A DNA stretch of 6,897 bases from JBGPJM01 sp041485385 (GTDB lineage Bacteria > Planctomycetota > Phycisphaerae > Phycisphaerales > UBA1924): assembly GCA_041485385.1 (NCBI GenBank), contig JBGPJM010000247.1, positions 1 through 6,897 of the forward strand. The letters are read 5' to 3'. The translations under genes and the position numbers were made by a program. Each line of letters starts with the position of its first letter. Position 1 is the stretch's first letter. The notes beneath the pieces are model-generated. The model did no database searches and had not been told where the DNA came from. It was given only the letters and a program-made list of their open reading frames with translations. Shown here one piece after another: positions 4,681-6,897 of this stretch.

Positions 4681-6897
4681 CTAACTCCCCGCCGGCGGCC
4701 GCACCCCCTCCGCCCCCGCCCCCCCTCCCGGCTCCACAATCGGCACCATGTTCATGATGGACTGCCGGATCCCCCATTTGCTCACTTTCTCGCCGTCGTT
4801 GAAGTCGCGCATCGGCTCGGTGTCTATCCCGAAGCCGTTGTGCGCTGTCTGCAGCAGGTTGTTCCTCCCCCCCGCGTCCCAGCGGTAGGCGTAGATCGCC
4901 CCCTGGGGGCCATTGGCAAACGCCACGGGCACGCGGCTGCGCGTCCACTCATCGTAGAGCTTGCACGTCAGCCACCCCTCGTCGAGGGCCTCGTTGCCGA
5001 TGCGGCTGGTGCGGTAGGCGATCATCTGGCCGTTGCCGTCCGGGCCGCCGTGGTGGAAGATATTGAGTTGCCCCCCCGCTCCGCCCGCGGCGCTCGTGAA
5101 CGCGACCACCGGGCGCGAGCAGCAGCCGTTGCCGGACTTCTCCCCCCGGGTCCACTTCATCTCCTGCTCCCAGAGCTTGTCCGCCTCGGGCTTGAGCCAG
5201 GTCACCCGCATGCAGAAGGGCGAGCCGCGGGAGTTGGGCATGGAGCTCACCAGCACGATCCGCCCGTCGGCCGGGTCCAGGCCCAGGCCCGGGGTCACCA
5301 GCGAGTGGGTCTCGAGTCTCTGCGCGGGGGTCACCTGCGGCTTGGCCGCGTCGTTGTCCTTGAAGGTGAGCCAGCGGTATTCCAGGCCGTCGTCATCGTG
5401 GCGGGTCACGATCAGCACGCGCTCGCCCACGCGGCAGGCGTTCATCTCGAGCGCGGGCAGGTCCGGGATCTTCGGCGGTGAAGGGGCGAGGTCCTTCTCC
5501 GTGAACCGCGTCACCATCCAGCCGGAGAGGTGCTGGTGGAAGAGCAGGCCGAACTCGGGCCCGCCGACCAGCACGGGGTCCTTCTCGGTGCCCGAGGCGG
5601 GCACATCGCGCTTGTCCGCCCACTTCTCGTCTCCCTGGCAGGCCTTGATCCAGAGGTGGTCCTTGGCCTGGTCGGCCGCGGCGAGCCAGCAGGTGTTGCC
5701 GACGTACGCCAGGCACGGGGCCGAGCCGATCAGCTCGTGCTCGCGCCGGGTGCCGCAGTAGGTGGAGCCGCCGTAGTTGATGTCGGCCTCGACGGTGCCC
5801 TCATCAAACTTGCCGTTCTGGTTCCAGTCGATGAGCGTGGTGCCGTCGCCGTTGTCCTTGAGCGTGAAGCGGAACGGCCCCTTGGCGAGGTACTTCACGC
5901 GGTCGTAGGCGTACGGCAGCTTCTCCACGAGGTGCCGCTCGTCGAGGACGGTGCCCTGGAACTCGCCGCTGGAGAAGTGCACGGCGTTGCCGTCGCCGTC
6001 GAAGGAGTAGCTGAAGGCGTAGGACATGAGCGAGGGGTAGAGCGGGCACCACGCCGGGGCGCTGTCGCCGGTGTGGCTGAGCGAGAGCTGGTGGCCGAAC
6101 TCGTGGGCGAAGACCTGCCAGCCGTTGCCGGCCCCGCCCATGTCGCCGGTCTCGCGGGATTGCCCGCCGCCCCACGGCGTGACCTGCAGCCAGTGCATGA
6201 AGCCGCGCTCGCGGAGGGGGAAGTGCTTGGCGCCCACGTCCCACCACGCCAGCGACTGCTCGTCCTTGGGAACGGTGCCGGGCATCTCGCGGAAGTGGAC
6301 CCAGATGCCGCGGGAGCCATCGGGGTTGCCCGAGTTCATGGCGCGGTAGACGGCCTGGACCTTGGGCATCTCCTTCTGGAACTGCTCGGGGCTGACTGCA
6401 TCGAAGTAGGAGACGCAGACGATGACATCCTGGCGGAGCGGGCTGAGCTGGTCGGCGTGCTCGCTCTCGGGCGCATCCTTGTTGTAGAGCTTGATGAGCG
6501 GGCCGAGGTCGATGGCGCGGGGGAGGCCGTGCACCTCCCAGCCGTCGAGGAGGCCGTCGCTGTCGGTGTCGCGGCTGTAGGGGTCGGTGCCGAGGGCGAG
6601 CTCTTCGTCGTCGGTGAGGCCGTCGGAGTCCTGGTCGGTGGAGGAGGGGTTGGGGGCGAGGACGACGCGCAGCATGTGGTGGTCGTGGGGGCGGTGGCAG
6701 TCGAAGACGGTGACGGAGTCGGGGAGGCCATCGTTGTTGAGGTCCATCCAGGTGCGGGCGATGACCTTGGCTTCGGGCTCGTAGGGCGGGGGCTCGGCGG
6801 GGAGGAAGGTGGGGGTGGGGTTGGGGGTGGGGGGGGTGGTGGGAGCGGCGGGGGGGGGTGCGGCGGTGGGGGGGGCGGGGGCGGCGGTGGGGGGCGC
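4681..6897 (-). CDS. Secreted metzincin-type zinc metalloprotease with calcium-binding repeats (N terminus beyond window)
   Basis: The frame is open for 738 residues to the window edge. The in-frame ATG at 6747 is unlikely to be the true start, because coding sequence continues upstream through KVIARTW and a Pro/Ala/Thr-rich linker, so a signal peptide probably lies outside. Numbering from the edge, residues 1-45 are mostly linker. DLNNDGLPD (52-60), DQDSDGLTDDEE (88-99) and DTDSDGLLDGWE (110-121) are calcium-binding loops, the last two with GTDP between them as in thrombospondin type 3 repeats. The protease domain has HEFGHQLSLSH (265-275): three zinc His and Glu266 as catalytic base. The Met-turn follows in SLMSYAFSY (Met291). 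DWNQNGKFDEG (357-367) and ADIN (371-374) match a block seen downstream of the active site in related bacterial proteases. Residues 445-710 contain repeated short strands (RVLIVTRHDDDG, RIVLVSSMPNSRG, QGAIYAYRWD) that suggest a beta-propeller. It probably degrades extracellular protein. The usual metzincin Gly after the second His is Ser272. It is co-transcribed with the ankyrin lipoprotein. Confidence 0.88.
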   Translation of the reverse strand, partial: APPTAAPAPPTAAPPPAAPTTPPTPNPTPTFLPAEPPPYEPEAKVIARTWMDLNNDGLPDSVTVFDCHRPHDHHMLRVVLAPNPSSTDQDSDGLTDDEELALGTDPYSRDTDSDGLLDGWEVHGLPRAIDLGPLIKLYNKDAPESEHADQLSPLRQDVIVCVSYFDAVSPEQFQKEMPKVQAVYRAMNSGNPDGSRGIWVHFREMPGTVPKDEQSLAWWDVGAKHFPLRERGFMHWLQVTPWGGGQSRETGDMGGAGNGWQVFAHEFGHQLSLSHTGDSAPAWCPLYPSLMSYAFSYSFDGDGNAVHFSSGEFQGTVLDERHLVEKLPYAYDRVKYLAKGPFRFTLKDNGDGTTLIDWNQNGKFDEGTVEADINYGGSTYCGTRREHELIGSAPCLAYVGNTCWLAAADQAKDHLWIKACQGDEKWADKRDVPASGTEKDPVLVGGPEFGLLFHQHLSGWMVTRFTEKDLAPSPPKIPDLPALEMNACRVGERVLIVTRHDDDGLEYRWLTFKDNDAAKPQVTPAQRLETHSLVTPGLGLDPADGRIVLVSSMPNSRGSPFCMRVTWLKPEADKLWEQEMKWTRGEKSGNGCCSRPVVAFTSAAGGAGGQLNIFHHGGPDGNGQMIAYRTSRIGNEALDEGWLTCKLYDEWTRSRVPVAFANGPQGAIYAYRWDAGGRNNLLQTAHNGFGIDTEPMRDFNDGEKVSKWGIRQSIMNMVPIVEPGGGAGAEGVRPPAGS
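6782..6897 (-). repeat. Low-complexity G-tract region encoding a Pro/Ala/Thr linker
   Basis: On the plus strand this stretch is almost only G with scattered T and C. It includes runs of eight G at 6829-6836, nine at 6850-6858 and eight at 6868-6875. On the coding strand it reads as CCC, ACC and GCC codons for a flexible linker such as APPTAAPAPPTAAPPP. The frame is intact here. Runs this long are prone to slippage during replication and to sequencing error. Confidence 0.8.

Noticed and set aside
4588..5481. A 297-residue plus-strand frame opposite the metzincin
   Set aside because: It is antisense to the well supported metzincin C-terminal part and is rich in His/Arg/Val, as expected for a shadow.

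Overview
This window comes from a GC-rich bacterium. Planctomycetota (perhaps Phycisphaerae) is my best guess, but it is only an inference. The grounds are GTG and TTG starts, small lipoproteins with LTGC or LGGC boxes, and a large secreted metzincin with calcium-binding repeats and a Pro/Ala/Thr-rich linker. No RNA gene, CRISPR array, integrase or insertion sequence was seen.

Left part (1-1376): the minus strand carries an ABC transporter ATPase cut by the window start. It is separated by about 690 bases from a divergent plus-strand gene. This gap holds no convincing gene, but it contains two unusual structures: an array of GACTT-like pentamers spaced one helical turn apart (739-849), and a very C-rich, G-poor tract (1219-1366) leading into the next gene.

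Middle part (1377-3781, plus strand): a 137-residue SseB-like protein from a TTG start, a class I SAM-dependent methyltransferase, and a lipoprotein. The lipoprotein resembles a zinc metallopeptidase, but its HHEFAT motif lacks the second histidine of HExxH. Part of its coding region is visibly lower in GC than its neighbours, and it uses TTA codons, which suggests acquisition from elsewhere. The gaps are 105 and 188 bases, so these three genes are probably not one tight operon.

Right part (3844-6897, minus strand): a two-gene operon with a 15-base gap. The first gene is a large secreted metzincin-type protease, incomplete at its N terminus. It has a low-complexity linker, thrombospondin type 3 calcium-binding repeats, the zinc motif HEFGHQLSLSH, a Met-turn, and a C-terminal part that may be a beta-propeller. 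The second gene is an ankyrin-repeat lipoprotein that converges on the plus-strand lipoprotein.

I see no complete, clearly new system. The best candidates for a closer look are the phased pentamer array, the metzincin/ankyrin-lipoprotein pair, and the degenerate metallopeptidase-like lipoprotein.
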